Of a stretch of 64,000 nt of DNA, positions 29,825 through 39,004 are shown piece by piece. Every line of letters starts with the position of its first letter. Positions within the stretch are counted from its first letter, which is position 1. This DNA comes from Alteromonas salexigens. GTDB lineage: Bacteria > Pseudomonadota > Gammaproteobacteria > Enterobacterales > Alteromonadaceae. The notes under the pieces were generated by a model that saw only the letters and a program-made list of their open reading frames with translations, was not told the origin of the DNA and made no database searches. Location of the stretch: the NCBI RefSeq assembly GCF_025628895.1, contig NZ_JAOTJC010000004.1, forward strand, positions 52,388-116,387. The letters are read 5' to 3'. Position numbers and translations under genes: made by a program.

Positions 29825-30604
29825 CTATCGCTTCAATCCGAATAAGTCACAGCTATTAGCATAACTGGTGTTACTGAGTTCTGCAGTGGAACTTTCGAGT
29901 AATTCAGCAAGTTGCGTAGCAATGTGTGGCAACGTAGCCGGGGTATTGTTGCGTTTACGGGGGCGCAAGCTCTTGGGAAACAGGTAAGGGGCATCGGTTT
30001 CCAGAATTAATCGGTCTAGTGGCAGGGCTTTCACCGCTTCACGTAACGACTCACCGCGCTTGGGATCGCATACCCAGCCCGTGATCCCGATGTGCAGGCC
30101 CATATCAAGGTAGGCTTGCATAGTAGCCTGGTCACCGGTAAAACAATGGGCAAGGCCGCCGGAAAGGTCGGCTGCAAATTCATTCAGTATCGTCTGCTGG
30201 TCAGCAAATGCATCACGTTCATGCAGGTACACAGGCAATCCCAGCGCCACCGCCAGCTTCAGTTGTTCCCGAAATACCTCGCGCTGAACATTGGGCGGCG
30301 AGAAATTGCGGTTAAAGTCGAGCCCGCATTCGCCAATGGCCACCACCCCGGGGGCAGCAGCAACGCTGCGCAGCTGTGTATAGTGTTCGGGCCGGACGTC
30401 TTTGGCATTATGCGGATGAACCCCCACGGTATAGCAAAGCTGCTGCGGGTGTGCAGCATACAAGCTCGCTGCCGCTTCCCACTCGTCCGGATGTGTGGTG
30501 ATCATGCAAATCCGCTTCACGCCCGCTTCGCGAGCTTCGGCAAGCACTGCGTCGGCGTCAAAGCGCCTGTCCAGCAGGTTTACACCGGCGTCGAACCACT
30601 GCAT
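29825..30604 (-). CDS. tatD: TatD-family metal-dependent DNase
   Basis: 259 residues. Metal ligands visible are DAGVNL near the start (the TatD variant of the HxH motif), GECGLDFNR near residue 92, YLHERDA near 128, AHCFTGD near 153 and ETDAPYL near 202. Cytosolic 3'-5' nuclease of the TatD group, not part of the export machinery despite its name. It lies in the same orientation downstream of tatABC as in E. coli but is separated from tatC by an extra exported protein gene whose stop lies directly before its start. Confidence 0.92.
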   Translation of the reverse strand: MQWFDAGVNLLDRRFDADAVLAEAREAGVKRICMITTHPDEWEAAASLYAAHPQQLCYTVGVHPHNAKDVRPEHYTQLRSVAAAPGVVAIGECGLDFNRNFSPPNVQREVFREQLKLAVALGLPVYLHERDAFADQQTILNEFAADLSGGLAHCFTGDQATMQAYLDMGLHIGITGWVCDPKRGESLREAVKALPLDRLILETDAPYLFPKSLRPRKRNNTPATLPHIATQLAELLESSTAELSNTSYANSCDLFGLKR

Positions 30605-31156
30605 TTAATCCACACGCCTTACCTTGATACGGCGGTTAGCCTCTGCTTTGGACAGATAAAACGCGCCCAGCATACCGCGCTCAATGGTGACCGTTTCACC
30701 GGTTTTAATGCGGTAGCGCTCATTATCCGTTTGCCGCCATACCGTGCCGTTATCCAATGTGATGAGGTACTGACCACGGGCGGTTTTCTCCGCTTTGCTG
30801 ACGCTGGCAGTCATTGTTTGCGGCAAAGCTTCTTGGTTTTCTTTATGTTCCAGACCAAATTCGGTGTCCTTTGGCGCTGACGCGTTCTGTGCAGGCTTCG
30901 CCGGCACCGGCGCAGCCTTTGACGCCGTCGTGGCGTTACTGCTGGCCGAAGGAACGGTGTAACCTTGCTTAACCGCCTCATCCAGGCCGCTGTATTGTTG
31001 CATGTTTTTGACTACGCGGTCGTAACATACCAGGCGTTGGAGACTGTTGTCCTCGGCCTTGCATTTCTTTAACGCACCGGCCAGGGTTTCAGCTTGCGCC
31101 GGCAGTGCGGCCAGCCCCATCATTCCGGCACACAGAATAGCAACACGGTACTTCAT
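30605..31156 (-). CDS. Exported protein of unknown function between tatC and tatD
   Basis: 183 residues from the ATG at 31156, with AAGGAC 6 bases upstream; longer starts would overlap tatC. The signal peptide is about 1-22 (ILCAGMMGLAALPAQA). A helical segment with two cysteines (CKAEDNSLQRLVCYDRVV) follows, then an Ala/Pro/Ser-rich linker (about 75-115). The C-terminal part is a small beta domain (QYLITLDNGTVWRQTDNERY to the end at KVRRVD). The two-part build, with the LVCYD segment and the LDNGTVWRQ segment, recurs in proteobacterial periplasmic proteins of unknown role. Position in the tat operon suggests co-expression, not necessarily a Tat function. Confidence 0.82.
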   Translation of the reverse strand: MKYRVAILCAGMMGLAALPAQAETLAGALKKCKAEDNSLQRLVCYDRVVKNMQQYSGLDEAVKQGYTVPSASSNATTASKAAPVPAKPAQNASAPKDTEFGLEHKENQEALPQTMTASVSKAEKTARGQYLITLDNGTVWRQTDNERYRIKTGETVTIERGMLGAFYLSKAEANRRIKVRRVD

Positions 31157-31169
31157 GAATTGTCCTTTT

Positions 31170-31949
31170 TTATTTCTTATCAGGCGTGGAGCCGGGCGAA
31201 GACGGCTCTGGCTCGTCTTCATCCAGGTCTTCATCCCGGGTACCGGCATACAAGCCGCCCACGATGACGCCTACTTCAAATAACAGCCACATGGGGATCG
31301 CTAACAGAGTTTGCGAAATCACATCTGGCGGCGTAAGTAACATTCCCACCACAAACGCGCCCACCACCACATAGGGACGTTTCTGGCGCAGCGTTTTAGC
31401 GTCGGTCACCCCGGTCCAGCACAACAGAATGATGGCAATCGGGATTTCAAATGAGACACCAAAAGCAAAAAACAGTTTCAGTACAAAGTTCAGGTAACTG
31501 GAGATATCGGTGCTCACCGTCACCCCTTCCGGCGCCACACTATTGAAAAATGCAAAGGCTATAGGGAATACCACAAAGTAAGCGAAGGCCATGCCGGCAT
31601 AAAATAACAGTGTGCTGGATAACAGTAACGGCGCCACCAGCTTTTTCTCATTGCGGTATAAGCCCGGGGCAATAAAACCCCACACCTGGTACAGCACATA
31701 AGGGATGGCAAGGAAGAACGACAACACTAACGTGAGTTTAAACGGTGCGAAAAACGGCGACGCCACATCCGTGGCGATCATGGTGGCATTCTCGGGCAAC
31801 GAACGCAGTAACGGCATCGCCAGAAGCTGGTACAGGTCGTTAGCGAAATACGCCAGGCAAGCAAACACCACCAGCACACTGGCCAGCGCCTTGAGGATGC
31901 GGCTACGAAGTTCTATCAGATGAGATATCAGGCTGTTTGGATCGGACAT
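31170..31949 (-). CDS. tatC: Twin-arginine translocase subunit TatC
   Basis: 259 residues with six transmembrane helices. The N-terminal [13 protein letters not shown], which recognises the twin-arginine signal, is at residues 6-18. The periplasmic segment after helix 1 has FAPFKL near residue 50, and FGVSFEIPI lies near 150. It docks folded, usually cofactor-containing precursors. It begins 1 base after the tatB stop. The acidic C-terminal tail ([16 protein letters not shown]) is unusual in charge but variable in the family. Confidence 0.96.
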   Translation of the reverse strand: MSDPNSLISHLIELRSRILKALASVLVVFACLAYFANDLYQLLAMPLLRSLPENATMIATDVASPFFAPFKLTLVLSFFLAIPYVLYQVWGFIAPGLYRNEKKLVAPLLLSSTLLFYAGMAFAYFVVFPIAFAFFNSVAPEGVTVSTDISSYLNFVLKLFFAFGVSFEIPIAIILLCWTGVTDAKTLRQKRPYVVVGAFVVGMLLTPPDVISQTLLAIPMWLLFEVGVIVGGLYAGTRDEDLDEDEPEPSSPGSTPDKK

Positions 31950-32249
31950 TTAATCTTTTTTATAGGGTTGCTGAACAGATTTGGCGGCATCCTTGAGCTC
32001 GTCTACGCTCTCTTTAAGCTCGGGTGACAGATCCGTCAGCCCCTGCTGCTCAGCTTTTTTCAGGTTTTCATGCAACTCGTGAACACGCAGCTGGTGTTCC
32101 ATTTCCTGCTTGAAGCCGGACGCCGTGTTGCGCACGCTGCGAATGGTTTTGATTGTGGAGCGCATTGCACCAGGCAGGCGCTCCGGCCCCAGAATTAACA
32201 GTGCCAGCACGCCGATGACCAGTAGCTCCCAGAAGCCAATGTCAAACAT
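31950..32249 (-). CDS. tatB: Twin-arginine translocase subunit TatB
   Basis: 99 residues. The single N-terminal helix starts [26 protein letters not shown], including the conserved Glu in the membrane and the LGPERLP hinge. An amphipathic helix and a charged tail follow. It partners TatC in the receptor complex. The start ATG overlaps the end of tatA by one base. It is shorter than E. coli TatB (171) because the C-terminal tail, which is dispensable, is reduced. Confidence 0.94.
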   Translation of the reverse strand: MFDIGFWELLVIGVLALLILGPERLPGAMRSTIKTIRSVRNTASGFKQEMEHQLRVHELHENLKKAEQQGLTDLSPELKESVDELKDAAKSVQQPYKKD

Positions 32250-32488
32250 CAGGATTTATCTTTTGTTTCGCTCTTGGTGTCAGCGTTGACGGGCTCAGCA
32301 GTTTGCTTTTCTTCTACCTTTTTAGGGTCTTTGAAATCAGCATCCTGTTCTTCGTCAGTCACGGCTTTCTTAAAGCCTTTTACTGCGCCACCTAAGTCAG
32401 AACCAATACTTTTCAGGCGCTTGGTGCCGAACAGCAAAACTACAATAACCAAAATAATCAGCAGCTGCCAAATGCTTATGCCACCCAT
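32249..32488 (-). CDS. tatA: Twin-arginine translocase subunit TatA
   Basis: 79 residues. Starts [25 protein letters not shown], the classical TatA helix with the FGTKRL hinge, then an amphipathic helix ([15 protein letters not shown]) and an acidic/basic tail. It forms the protein-conducting oligomers of the Tat system. First gene of tatABC; the 281-base gap to the divergent outer-membrane gene upstream must hold its promoter. Confidence 0.95.
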   Translation of the reverse strand: MGGISIWQLLIILVIVVLLFGTKRLKSIGSDLGGAVKGFKKAVTDEEQDADFKDPKKVEEKQTAEPVNADTKSETKDKS

Positions 32489-32769
32489 AAAAACTCTCCC
32501 TTACTTCAATAGCCCCAGTATGCCACCGCGACTGACAGCTTTCACCACAATATTGTAGATATTGCCATAATCTGTGTATAAACGTGACGCCCTGGCAAAC
32601 GTAGCAACCGTGGGCTGCGGGACACAAGGCGGCAAACATCTTGCTTGGCAGATTAGTGTGGCAAGTCTGTGCCGCCATGCTATGGTAATGCCATTCTTAC
32701 AAGGGCGTGTCGCCAGCTTGGATGACGCACGCGAAATCAGCGAACAAGGATAGGTGGTAACACTACATT

Positions 32770-33738
32770 ATGTCGTGTCTGTATCTGGTTTTTTGTACGG
32801 GCTTGATGGCGCCTCACTCGCCATTCCTCAGTCCCTCAGACTCGCCGCTGCATGCTGTGGTTCGCCCGCCTGTGGAATCTACCCAACCCAAGGGCCACTG
32901 GCTTGATCGCTGGCAGGATAATCTCACCGACTCTATGGACTATACCGTCCAGCAATTGGACAGTTTTTTTGCGCTGGATAACAGCACTATGTATGAGGAT
33001 GCCAGGGCCGAAGGCCGTATCCGGTTAAGCTGGGAACCCCGCAGCCGTGACATCGCAGATACCGACCTGCGCTTCCGGATTCGGGTTAAGCTGCCGTCGC
33101 TTAAAAACCGTGTAGACCTTATGCTGAGCGATAACGAAGACTATCAACGGGACAACAATATTAAAGCGGCCCGTGACCCGGCTTTTCGGGGTGGCGATTC
33201 GACCACTCTGTCGTTACGTTTCCGACGGGATATCGACTCTCACTTTTCCCACCGCATAGGTGCTGGTCGCCGCGACCAATTGTACGTAAAAAGCCAGTAT
33301 GAAAACGTGTGGGGGATCAGTTCGCGGTGGGCGTTGCGCTACGACACCGAGCTGTATTACTACACCCGGGACAGACTCGGCGCCGAACTGGGTTCCTCGC
33401 TGCAGTATATTAGCCCTGAGGACCACGTCATGCGGTTTAACCACAGGTTTTACTTTCGTGATGAAAGTAACGACTGGTTGTGGCGCCACGAGTTACAGCA
33501 ACTGCAGCCCATTGATACCCATAATGCGCTGGTGTACAGCGTGCTGGTAGAAGGTTATAGCCAACCTAATTATCGTGTCGAAGAGGTATACACCAGCATG
33601 CGCTGGCGCACCAACCCCACCCGCGACTGGCTGTATTTCGAAGTAGAGCCCTTCGTACTGTGGCTACGCGATGAAGGCTTTAAGCCCTCTTATGGCGTGG
33701 CGCTGCGGGTAGAAGCTTTCTATGGTGACAATACCTGA
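32770..33738 (+). CDS. Putative outer-membrane beta-barrel protein of unknown function
   Basis: 322 residues, not assigned to a named family. A short hydrophobic N-terminus (about 1-14) may be a weak signal peptide. After a Trp/Asp-rich segment (HWLDRWQDNL...) the sequence alternates polar and hydrophobic residues with many Tyr, Trp and Arg, as in barrel strands. Examples are DLRFRIRVKLP, RWALRYDTELYYYTRD, MRFNHRFYFRDE, YVEV-like WLYFEVEPFVLWLRD and the terminal YGVALRVEAFYG. It lacks a terminal aromatic residue. The gene stands alone between divergent tatA and convergent ilvH. Confidence 0.72.
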   Translation: MSCLYLVFCTGLMAPHSPFLSPSDSPLHAVVRPPVESTQPKGHWLDRWQDNLTDSMDYTVQQLDSFFALDNSTMYEDARAEGRIRLSWEPRSRDIADTDLRFRIRVKLPSLKNRVDLMLSDNEDYQRDNNIKAARDPAFRGGDSTTLSLRFRRDIDSHFSHRIGAGRRDQLYVKSQYENVWGISSRWALRYDTELYYYTRDRLGAELGSSLQYISPEDHVMRFNHRFYFRDESNDWLWRHELQQLQPIDTHNALVYSVLVEGYSQPNYRVEEVYTSMRWRTNPTRDWLYFEVEPFVLWLRDEGFKPSYGVALRVEAFYGDNT

Positions 33739-33840
33739 TCGTACTTTTGATCTTTGTCACTGCTACGTACATGGATACTCAGTTGGGGAAAAACATACTT
33801 AGCATGCCCGGCTAGCGCCGTCGCGAAGGTTACCGCGATG

Positions 33841-33869
33841 ACAAAATAAAGGGGCGGGAGCCCGCCCCT
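33841..33869 (-). terminator. Rho-independent terminator after ilvH
   Basis: A 9-base perfect stem (AGGGGCGGG / CCCGCCCCT) with a 2-base spacer on paper (loop opens to 4-6 bases) is followed on the minus strand by TTTATTTTG. It lies about 10 bases past the ilvH stop codon. Confidence 0.85.
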
Positions 33870-33878
33870 GTGCGTGTA

Positions 33879-34376
33879 TCAGGGGCGTAACGCCCGCTCA
33901 CCACGTGCCAGACCACATACGCCGGTCCGGGATGACTCAATAATTTCCGCGCACTGCGCCATAGTGGTGGCAAAGGCGTCGAGTTTGTCGGAGGTGCCGG
34001 TGATTTCAATGGTATAATTGGCCGCATTCACATCCACGATCCGCGCCCGAAAGATGTCCGAATTGCGCTTTACTTCAGAGCGGATGGCTTCACTGCGGGT
34101 CGCCACTTTAATCAACATCAGTTCACGCTCAACATGCGCCCCTTCCGTTAAATCCACGATTTTCAGTACATCTATGAGCTTATTTACCTGCTTGGTGATT
34201 TGCTCAATAATTTTGTCGTTACCGTGAGTAATAATGGTAAGCCGTGACAGGCTGGGATCATCCGTGGGAGCCACGCACAACGAGTCGACGTTATAGCCGC
34301 GCTGGGAGAATACGCCTACTATGCGAGACAGGGCACCGGGGGCGTTTTCCATCAATACTGAAATAATACGTTTCAT
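33879..34376 (-). CDS. ilvH: Acetolactate synthase small (regulatory) subunit
   Basis: 165 residues, same length class as E. coli IlvH (163). The N-terminal ACT domain starts [33 protein letters not shown], the site of valine feedback binding. The ERELMLIKV segment and the C-terminal domain follow the family. It activates and confers valine sensitivity on IlvI. Its start overlaps the last base of ilvI (34376), so the subunits are made from one mRNA. Confidence 0.95.
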   Translation of the reverse strand: MKRIISVLMENAPGALSRIVGVFSQRGYNVDSLCVAPTDDPSLSRLTIITHGNDKIIEQITKQVNKLIDVLKIVDLTEGAHVERELMLIKVATRSEAIRSEVKRNSDIFRARIVDVNAANYTIEITGTSDKLDAFATTMAQCAEIIESSRTGVCGLARGERALRP

Positions 34377-36094
34377 CAGGTTCGCTCCGTCTTACTCAGG
34401 CGCATGTCGTCCATGGCACCGTATTTAATTTGCATAGGGTAAACATGTTCGTTCTGGTCGATGCGGACATCCATAAATACCAGCCGGTCTTTGTGGCTAA
34501 AGCATTCCGCCATGGCGTCATCCAGCTGGTCGAGGGAGTCGACACGTATGCCAATGTGACCGTAGGCCTCGGCCAGTTTAACGAAGTCGGGCATCGATTC
34601 CATATAGGAGTGGGAGTGACGGCCTTTGTAGATCATATCCTGCCACTGGCGAACCATGCCCAGCGCGCGGTTATTCAGAGAAATAATTTTCACCGGCAAG
34701 TTGTATTGCAGGCAGGTGGACAACTCCTGAATATTCATTTGAATACTGCCATCACCGGTTACTACTACCGAGGTGGCCTCAGGATGGGCCACCTGCACGC
34801 CCATTGCCGCAGGTAAGCCGAAACCCATAGTACCCAGGCCACCGGAATTGATCCATTGGCGAGGCTTAGCATACGGATAATACAAGGCGGCAAACATCTG
34901 GTGCTGCCCCACATCTGAGCTGACAAAGGCCTCACCGCGGGTGTGTTGGTACAGCGCCTGAATTACCCGCTGGGGCTTAATTACTGTATCGCCCTGTTCA
35001 TAGTTGAGACATTTCACCGCCCGCCACTGACCAATTTGCTGCCACCAGTCGTCTAACTTCTGCTGCTGCCGACTGAGATCGTGCTTCTTCACCTGTCCCA
35101 GCAGCTGGTCCAGCACTTTATCCACCGAGCCTACCACCGGAATATGCGCGTTGACGGTTTTCGAAATGGAGGCAGGATCGATATCCACATGAATAATGTC
35201 CGCGTGAGGACAGAATTTATCTACATTATTGGTCACCCGATCATCAAAACGGGCGCCCAACGCCAGAATACAGTCGGCGTTATGCATGGTTTTGTTGGCT
35301 TCCAGGGTGCCGTGCATGCCCAGCATGCCGACAAACTGGTCATGGGTGCCCGGGAACGCCCCCAGCCCCATCAGCGTGCAGGTCACTGGCGAAAACAAGG
35401 CTTCGGCCAGTTCGATGACTTTCGCTGAAGCATCACAGGCAATGGCTCCCCCGCCGACATACAATACCGGCCGTTCGGCACGCATCAGCGCATCCACGGC
35501 TTTTTTGATTTGCTTGGGGTGCCCTTTCTGAGTGGGGTTGTAAGAGCGCATAGTAACATCCGCCGGGAACACATACGGATGTTCGTCAGCCACATTGACT
35601 AAGTCTTTAGGCAAGTCGACCACCACCGGGCCTGGCCGGCCGGTATTGGCGATATAATAGGCTTTAGCAATGGCTTCCGGAATGTCTACCGCGCGCTTAA
35701 CCAGAAAGCTGTGTTTTACGATGGGCCGCGAGCACCCCACCATATCGGTTTCCTGAAACGCATCTTCGCCAATGTGCATCGACGGCACCTGCCCGGAGAG
35801 CACCACCATCGGGATTGAATCCATGTAAGCTGTGGCAATGCCAGTAATGGTGTTGGTCGCACCCGGGCCCGAGGTAACAAGTACTGTGCCGGTTTTGCCA
35901 GTTGAACGTGCGTACCCGTCTGCCATGTGTGCAGCCGCCTGTTCGTGACGTACGAGGACATGCTTGACATCATCCTGCGCAAACAACGCATCATAAATGT
36001 CCAGTACGGCACCACCCGGGTAGCCGAACACATGGGTCACTCCTACATCTTTCAACGCCTCAACCACCATGGCGGCGCCTGACATCATCTTCAC
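34376..36094 (-). CDS. ilvI: Acetolactate synthase large (catalytic) subunit
   Basis: 572 residues from the GTG at 36094. AGGAG lies 8 bases upstream and the product then begins [14 protein letters not shown], in register with E. coli IlvI; a TTG two codons earlier is too close to the ribosome site. The ThDP enzyme makes acetolactate or acetohydroxybutyrate for Val, Leu and Ile. Visible are [15 protein letters not shown] near 25 and [18 protein letters not shown] near 48 with the catalytic Glu. The ThDP/Mg site is [14 protein letters not shown] near 445. Upstream, 36095-36292 is AT-rich and presumably regulatory; I saw no leader peptide attenuator. Confidence 0.95.
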   Translation of the reverse strand: MKMMSGAAMVVEALKDVGVTHVFGYPGGAVLDIYDALFAQDDVKHVLVRHEQAAAHMADGYARSTGKTGTVLVTSGPGATNTITGIATAYMDSIPMVVLSGQVPSMHIGEDAFQETDMVGCSRPIVKHSFLVKRAVDIPEAIAKAYYIANTGRPGPVVVDLPKDLVNVADEHPYVFPADVTMRSYNPTQKGHPKQIKKAVDALMRAERPVLYVGGGAIACDASAKVIELAEALFSPVTCTLMGLGAFPGTHDQFVGMLGMHGTLEANKTMHNADCILALGARFDDRVTNNVDKFCPHADIIHVDIDPASISKTVNAHIPVVGSVDKVLDQLLGQVKKHDLSRQQQKLDDWWQQIGQWRAVKCLNYEQGDTVIKPQRVIQALYQHTRGEAFVSSDVGQHQMFAALYYPYAKPRQWINSGGLGTMGFGLPAAMGVQVAHPEATSVVVTGDGSIQMNIQELSTCLQYNLPVKIISLNNRALGMVRQWQDMIYKGRHSHSYMESMPDFVKLAEAYGHIGIRVDSLDQLDDAMAECFSHKDRLVFMDVRIDQNEHVYPMQIKYGAMDDMRLSKTERT

Positions 36095-36292
36095 AGTCAA
36101 ATCTCCTGTTTCTGAGGGGGATTGGCGGCTCTTAACCTTAATCGGACTATATCGAAGGAAATAGGAAGATAAAACAGCAAATCTTAGAAAAGTGAGATAT
36201 ATATCCCAATATATTGAAATATTAGGATGGCGATATCATTTTGAGGCAGTCAGCACCTTAAAACGTAAAATTCATTTACACGCCATTAACAC

Positions 36293-36667
36293 TTAATCGG
36301 TATCAATATCGATCTCAACGCCGGTCTCTTGCATCTCGACGTCATCATCCTCCGTTGTTATCGGTTTACTAAAACCGTGAATACTGGCCATCTTGGGCCG
36401 GTTAATACGATGCTGATATTTTACCCAGACTCGCTCCACAGGGTTCCGGGGTTCCCGTTGACCAAATGCCGCCGCCAGATAGCCATGGTCGTCCTCGGTT
36501 TCGGGAGCCAGTTTGCCATCTACCAGAGCAGCAATCAGACTACCGTACTGCTGTAACAATTTACTTTCTGAAATCGAAAAATCGCCAGAGCGCGAAAAGC
36601 CATAAGGGTAATGTTTGGGATCGCTGAATTGCCGGGTTACCAGGCTGTCACGGGTGAGCTTACTCAT
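36293..36667 (-). CDS. maoP: MaoP / YifE (DUF413) family protein
   Basis: 124 residues. The DUF413 core matches E. coli MaoP (YifE): KHYPYGFSRSGDFSISESKLL near 18-38, GQREPRNPVERVWVKYQHRINRPK near 68-92. A short acidic tail (TEDDDVEMQETGVEIDIDTD) follows. In E. coli MaoP acts with a DNA site, maoS, to organise the Ori macrodomain of the chromosome. GGAGATACTGTA directly precedes the ATG. In E. coli maoP also lies beside a branched-chain amino acid operon (ilvG side); here the neighbour is ilvIH. No maoS site could be recognised. Confidence 0.85.
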   Translation of the reverse strand: MSKLTRDSLVTRQFSDPKHYPYGFSRSGDFSISESKLLQQYGSLIAALVDGKLAPETEDDHGYLAAAFGQREPRNPVERVWVKYQHRINRPKMASIHGFSKPITTEDDDVEMQETGVEIDIDTD

Positions 36668-36790
36668 TACAGTATCTCCTTGTTTGCCATTGCCCGTGAC
36701 GGTGGGAATTAACGTCGCCAGACAACCCTCTCCCTACCAAAACGGGAGCGTACAAAAAGGGTTTAGTTGCTGTTAAAAAATCTGTCAAAC

Positions 36791-36817
36791 AAAAACACGG
36801 CCATCAGGCCGCGTTTT
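36791..36817 (-). terminator. Rho-independent terminator after the hotdog protein gene
   Basis: Minus-strand stem AAAACGCGGCC / GGCCGTGTTTT (one C-A mismatch, loop TGAT) is followed by TTTTTGTTTG. It lies about 70 bases past the stop codon of the 36886-37383 gene. Confidence 0.75.
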
Positions 36818-36885
36818 CATGATCTATTTTCACTCCTGACCAGTCTATGGCCTTCTTTTTGAGTGCTGTGGGTAAGCCTTGCGGC

Positions 36886-37383
36886 TCACGTGCGCCGTTT
36901 TTTCGGCACCCAGGCCCACACCATCTCACATACCACAGGTTCAATTTGCTGGGCATCTGTTACAGTCACTGGCACGATAACCTCGCCTTTGTCCTGCTGC
37001 TGCATCATGGCAATTTGCTCATCAGTCAGCCAGGCATGGGCCTGCATATCTCCCTGAGCCCGCTTAACATATTGCAGGTTCATACTTTTTATCAACGGCA
37101 ACTTGTCGCCAGGCAAATTTACTCCCACCACAAAGCCGGTCGCCGATTCAGCCATCAGTGCCATACCTGCTGCATGTACACTGCCAATATGATTTTGCAC
37201 CCGGGTATAGTTTTTCTGCCGGAAGGTCACCGATTTCAGGTCGGTATGCAGAATTTCCAGGCCCACGGTACGCGTCAGTTTCACTTTCCAGCGAAACATC
37301 CAGGTAAGTAATTTGCTGCTTAGCCAGTCGGGGTACGAGAGCGCTTTTTGTGCGAACTGGCGCAGCGGGTTGGCGGTTGACAT
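36886..37383 (-). CDS. Hotdog-fold thioesterase-like protein (DUF4442)
   Basis: 165 residues. The hotdog helix region reads NHIGSVHAAGMALMAESATGFVVG near 63-86, with a His in the place where acyl-CoA thioesterases of the family carry a catalytic residue. Strand segments such as VTFRQKNYTRVQN and GEVIVPVTVTDAQQ fit DUF4442. It probably acts on an acyl thioester but the substrate is unknown. The ribosome site GGAG precedes the ATG by about 7 bases. It is a single gene between maoP and the sulfotransferase. Confidence 0.82.
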   Translation of the reverse strand: MSTANPLRQFAQKALSYPDWLSSKLLTWMFRWKVKLTRTVGLEILHTDLKSVTFRQKNYTRVQNHIGSVHAAGMALMAESATGFVVGVNLPGDKLPLIKSMNLQYVKRAQGDMQAHAWLTDEQIAMMQQQDKGEVIVPVTVTDAQQIEPVVCEMVWAWVPKKRRT

Positions 37384-37444
37384 AATAACTCCACTATCTG
37401 GTTTGACCAGTTAGCCTACGGCGGCTCGCGCATCGATGCAAGTT

Positions 37445-39004
37445 TTATTCGTCACTGGTCAACAGCTGTTGAAGGTCGGGTGTGTAAGGCGCATAGTGCT
37501 TCCAGCGACCTATTGAGCGGGTGTTAATCGGCTCTCTCACCTGCACCTTACTGGCGGTAGACACAGGTGCAGGATTCTTCTCCACCTGCAAACACTGAGG
37601 CTGCCAGCTCAGATTGCAGAAATTCAGCAAGTCCTGCACTTCGCTTTCAGGCTGAGTGACCAGTGCTTCGTATGATTGCAGACGAACATGGTCAGAATGT
37701 TGTGCCGCCAAGGCTTGCATCAAACCAGCAAACCGTTGATAGAACAAACCAATCTCCCGTAGATCGTAAGCATAGGCATAATAGGGGCTGTTCACTGAAA
37801 AGAGCTGCCGGTAGTTACCCATGCAGGTATCCATGGGATGACGCATCATGCATACAATACGGGCGTTGGGGAATGCCTGACGAATAAGGCCGATATAGAA
37901 AAAATTGAAGGGCAGTTTATCGACCACCCGTGCATTGTTCGGGCACAGGTAGCTGGTACGTTCCAGATAACGCTCCCCCAGGTGCGCAGGGTTGATTGCT
38001 TCGGCAGCGGTGAGCGTTGCTAAATCCAGCACCTGATTTGAGGACGTTTTACACAGCTCTTTCACGGCCACGCCAAAATCCTCAATTTCACCGGCCGATC
38101 CCACCTCGCTGTGGCTACTGAGGATCCGCTCTACCAGCGTAGTACCCGAACGGGGCATACCCACTACAAATATAGGCCGGTCACTGGTTACGCCTGTTCT
38201 GTTGAAATGTCGCGGGGCAGCGGGCTTCTCAAGATAATCAAAGAGCGCCTGGAAACGTGCCCCCGCTCCGGCAAATTGCTTACGCTTACGAGCTTTCGCC
38301 TGTTCAAGGGCAGCGAATGCGGCCCCGTAGTCGCCTTGTGCTTCATATTCTTTCGCCAGTGCATGTCCAAGGTGAAGCCCCGCCTCGACGTGATCGCGTA
38401 AGGTATCTTGCAGCGCGCAAAGCTGGGCAATACGGGCATCGCCGCACTGGCCTGCGGCAAGGTCTGACAGCGCAAAGTGCGCCTGATAGTAGTCTGGTTT
38501 CAGAGCAATGGCCCGCTCAAAACTGCGTCGGGCTGCCTCGAAATCACCGGCACACTTACAAGACACTGCATAGTTATAATAAAATGCGGGGTTATCCGCA
38601 GACAGGCCAAGGGCTTTTTCGAGATAGGGTCGCGCCCGGGTGTGATCGCCTACGCGACTCAATGCTCCCCCCAGGGTATCCAGGTCGAGACTGCGATCCA
38701 GTTGCTCAACTGGTGCCTCGCCAGCCGCCTCCAGCACAGACAGCATATCGCCCTTCAGCGCGTAGGATTTAGCCAGGTAGACAAAGGTTCGGGGTCGTCG
38801 CGCAAGGCTAATGGATTTCTGTAGCAGCCGGATAGCTTTGTTAATATGGCCCAGTTCGATGTGCACAATGCCCAGCAAAAAATACGCGTGAGCATCGTCA
38901 CCGTAGTGTTGAATGAGCATGACGCAGGCTTTGTGAGCACCAATAAAGTTACGCTGGTTGATGGCCTGCCTGGCTTGTGTAAGCAAATCTTCCCTTGATT
39001 TCAT
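37445..39004 (-). CDS. TPR-repeat sulfotransferase
   Basis: 519 residues. Residues about 1-215 contain tetratricopeptide repeats, e.g. GDDAHAYFLLGIVHIELGHI, PAFYYNYAVSCKCAGDFEAA and YQAHFALSDLAAG. The C-terminal sulfotransferase domain has the PAPS 5'-phosphosulfate loop VVGMPRSGTTLVERILSSH near 280-298. A 3'-phosphate region lies near ARIVCMMRHPMDTCMGNYRQ around 380-400. It should transfer sulfate from PAPS to an unidentified acceptor, the TPR part perhaps presenting a protein partner. No signal peptide, so cytosolic. No neighbouring PAPS synthesis or glycan genes give a clue to the acceptor. Confidence 0.9.
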   Translation of the reverse strand: MKSREDLLTQARQAINQRNFIGAHKACVMLIQHYGDDAHAYFLLGIVHIELGHINKAIRLLQKSISLARRPRTFVYLAKSYALKGDMLSVLEAAGEAPVEQLDRSLDLDTLGGALSRVGDHTRARPYLEKALGLSADNPAFYYNYAVSCKCAGDFEAARRSFERAIALKPDYYQAHFALSDLAAGQCGDARIAQLCALQDTLRDHVEAGLHLGHALAKEYEAQGDYGAAFAALEQAKARKRKQFAGAGARFQALFDYLEKPAAPRHFNRTGVTSDRPIFVVGMPRSGTTLVERILSSHSEVGSAGEIEDFGVAVKELCKTSSNQVLDLATLTAAEAINPAHLGERYLERTSYLCPNNARVVDKLPFNFFYIGLIRQAFPNARIVCMMRHPMDTCMGNYRQLFSVNSPYYAYAYDLREIGLFYQRFAGLMQALAAQHSDHVRLQSYEALVTQPESEVQDLLNFCNLSWQPQCLQVEKNPAPVSTASKVQVREPINTRSIGRWKHYAPYTPDLQQLLTSDE

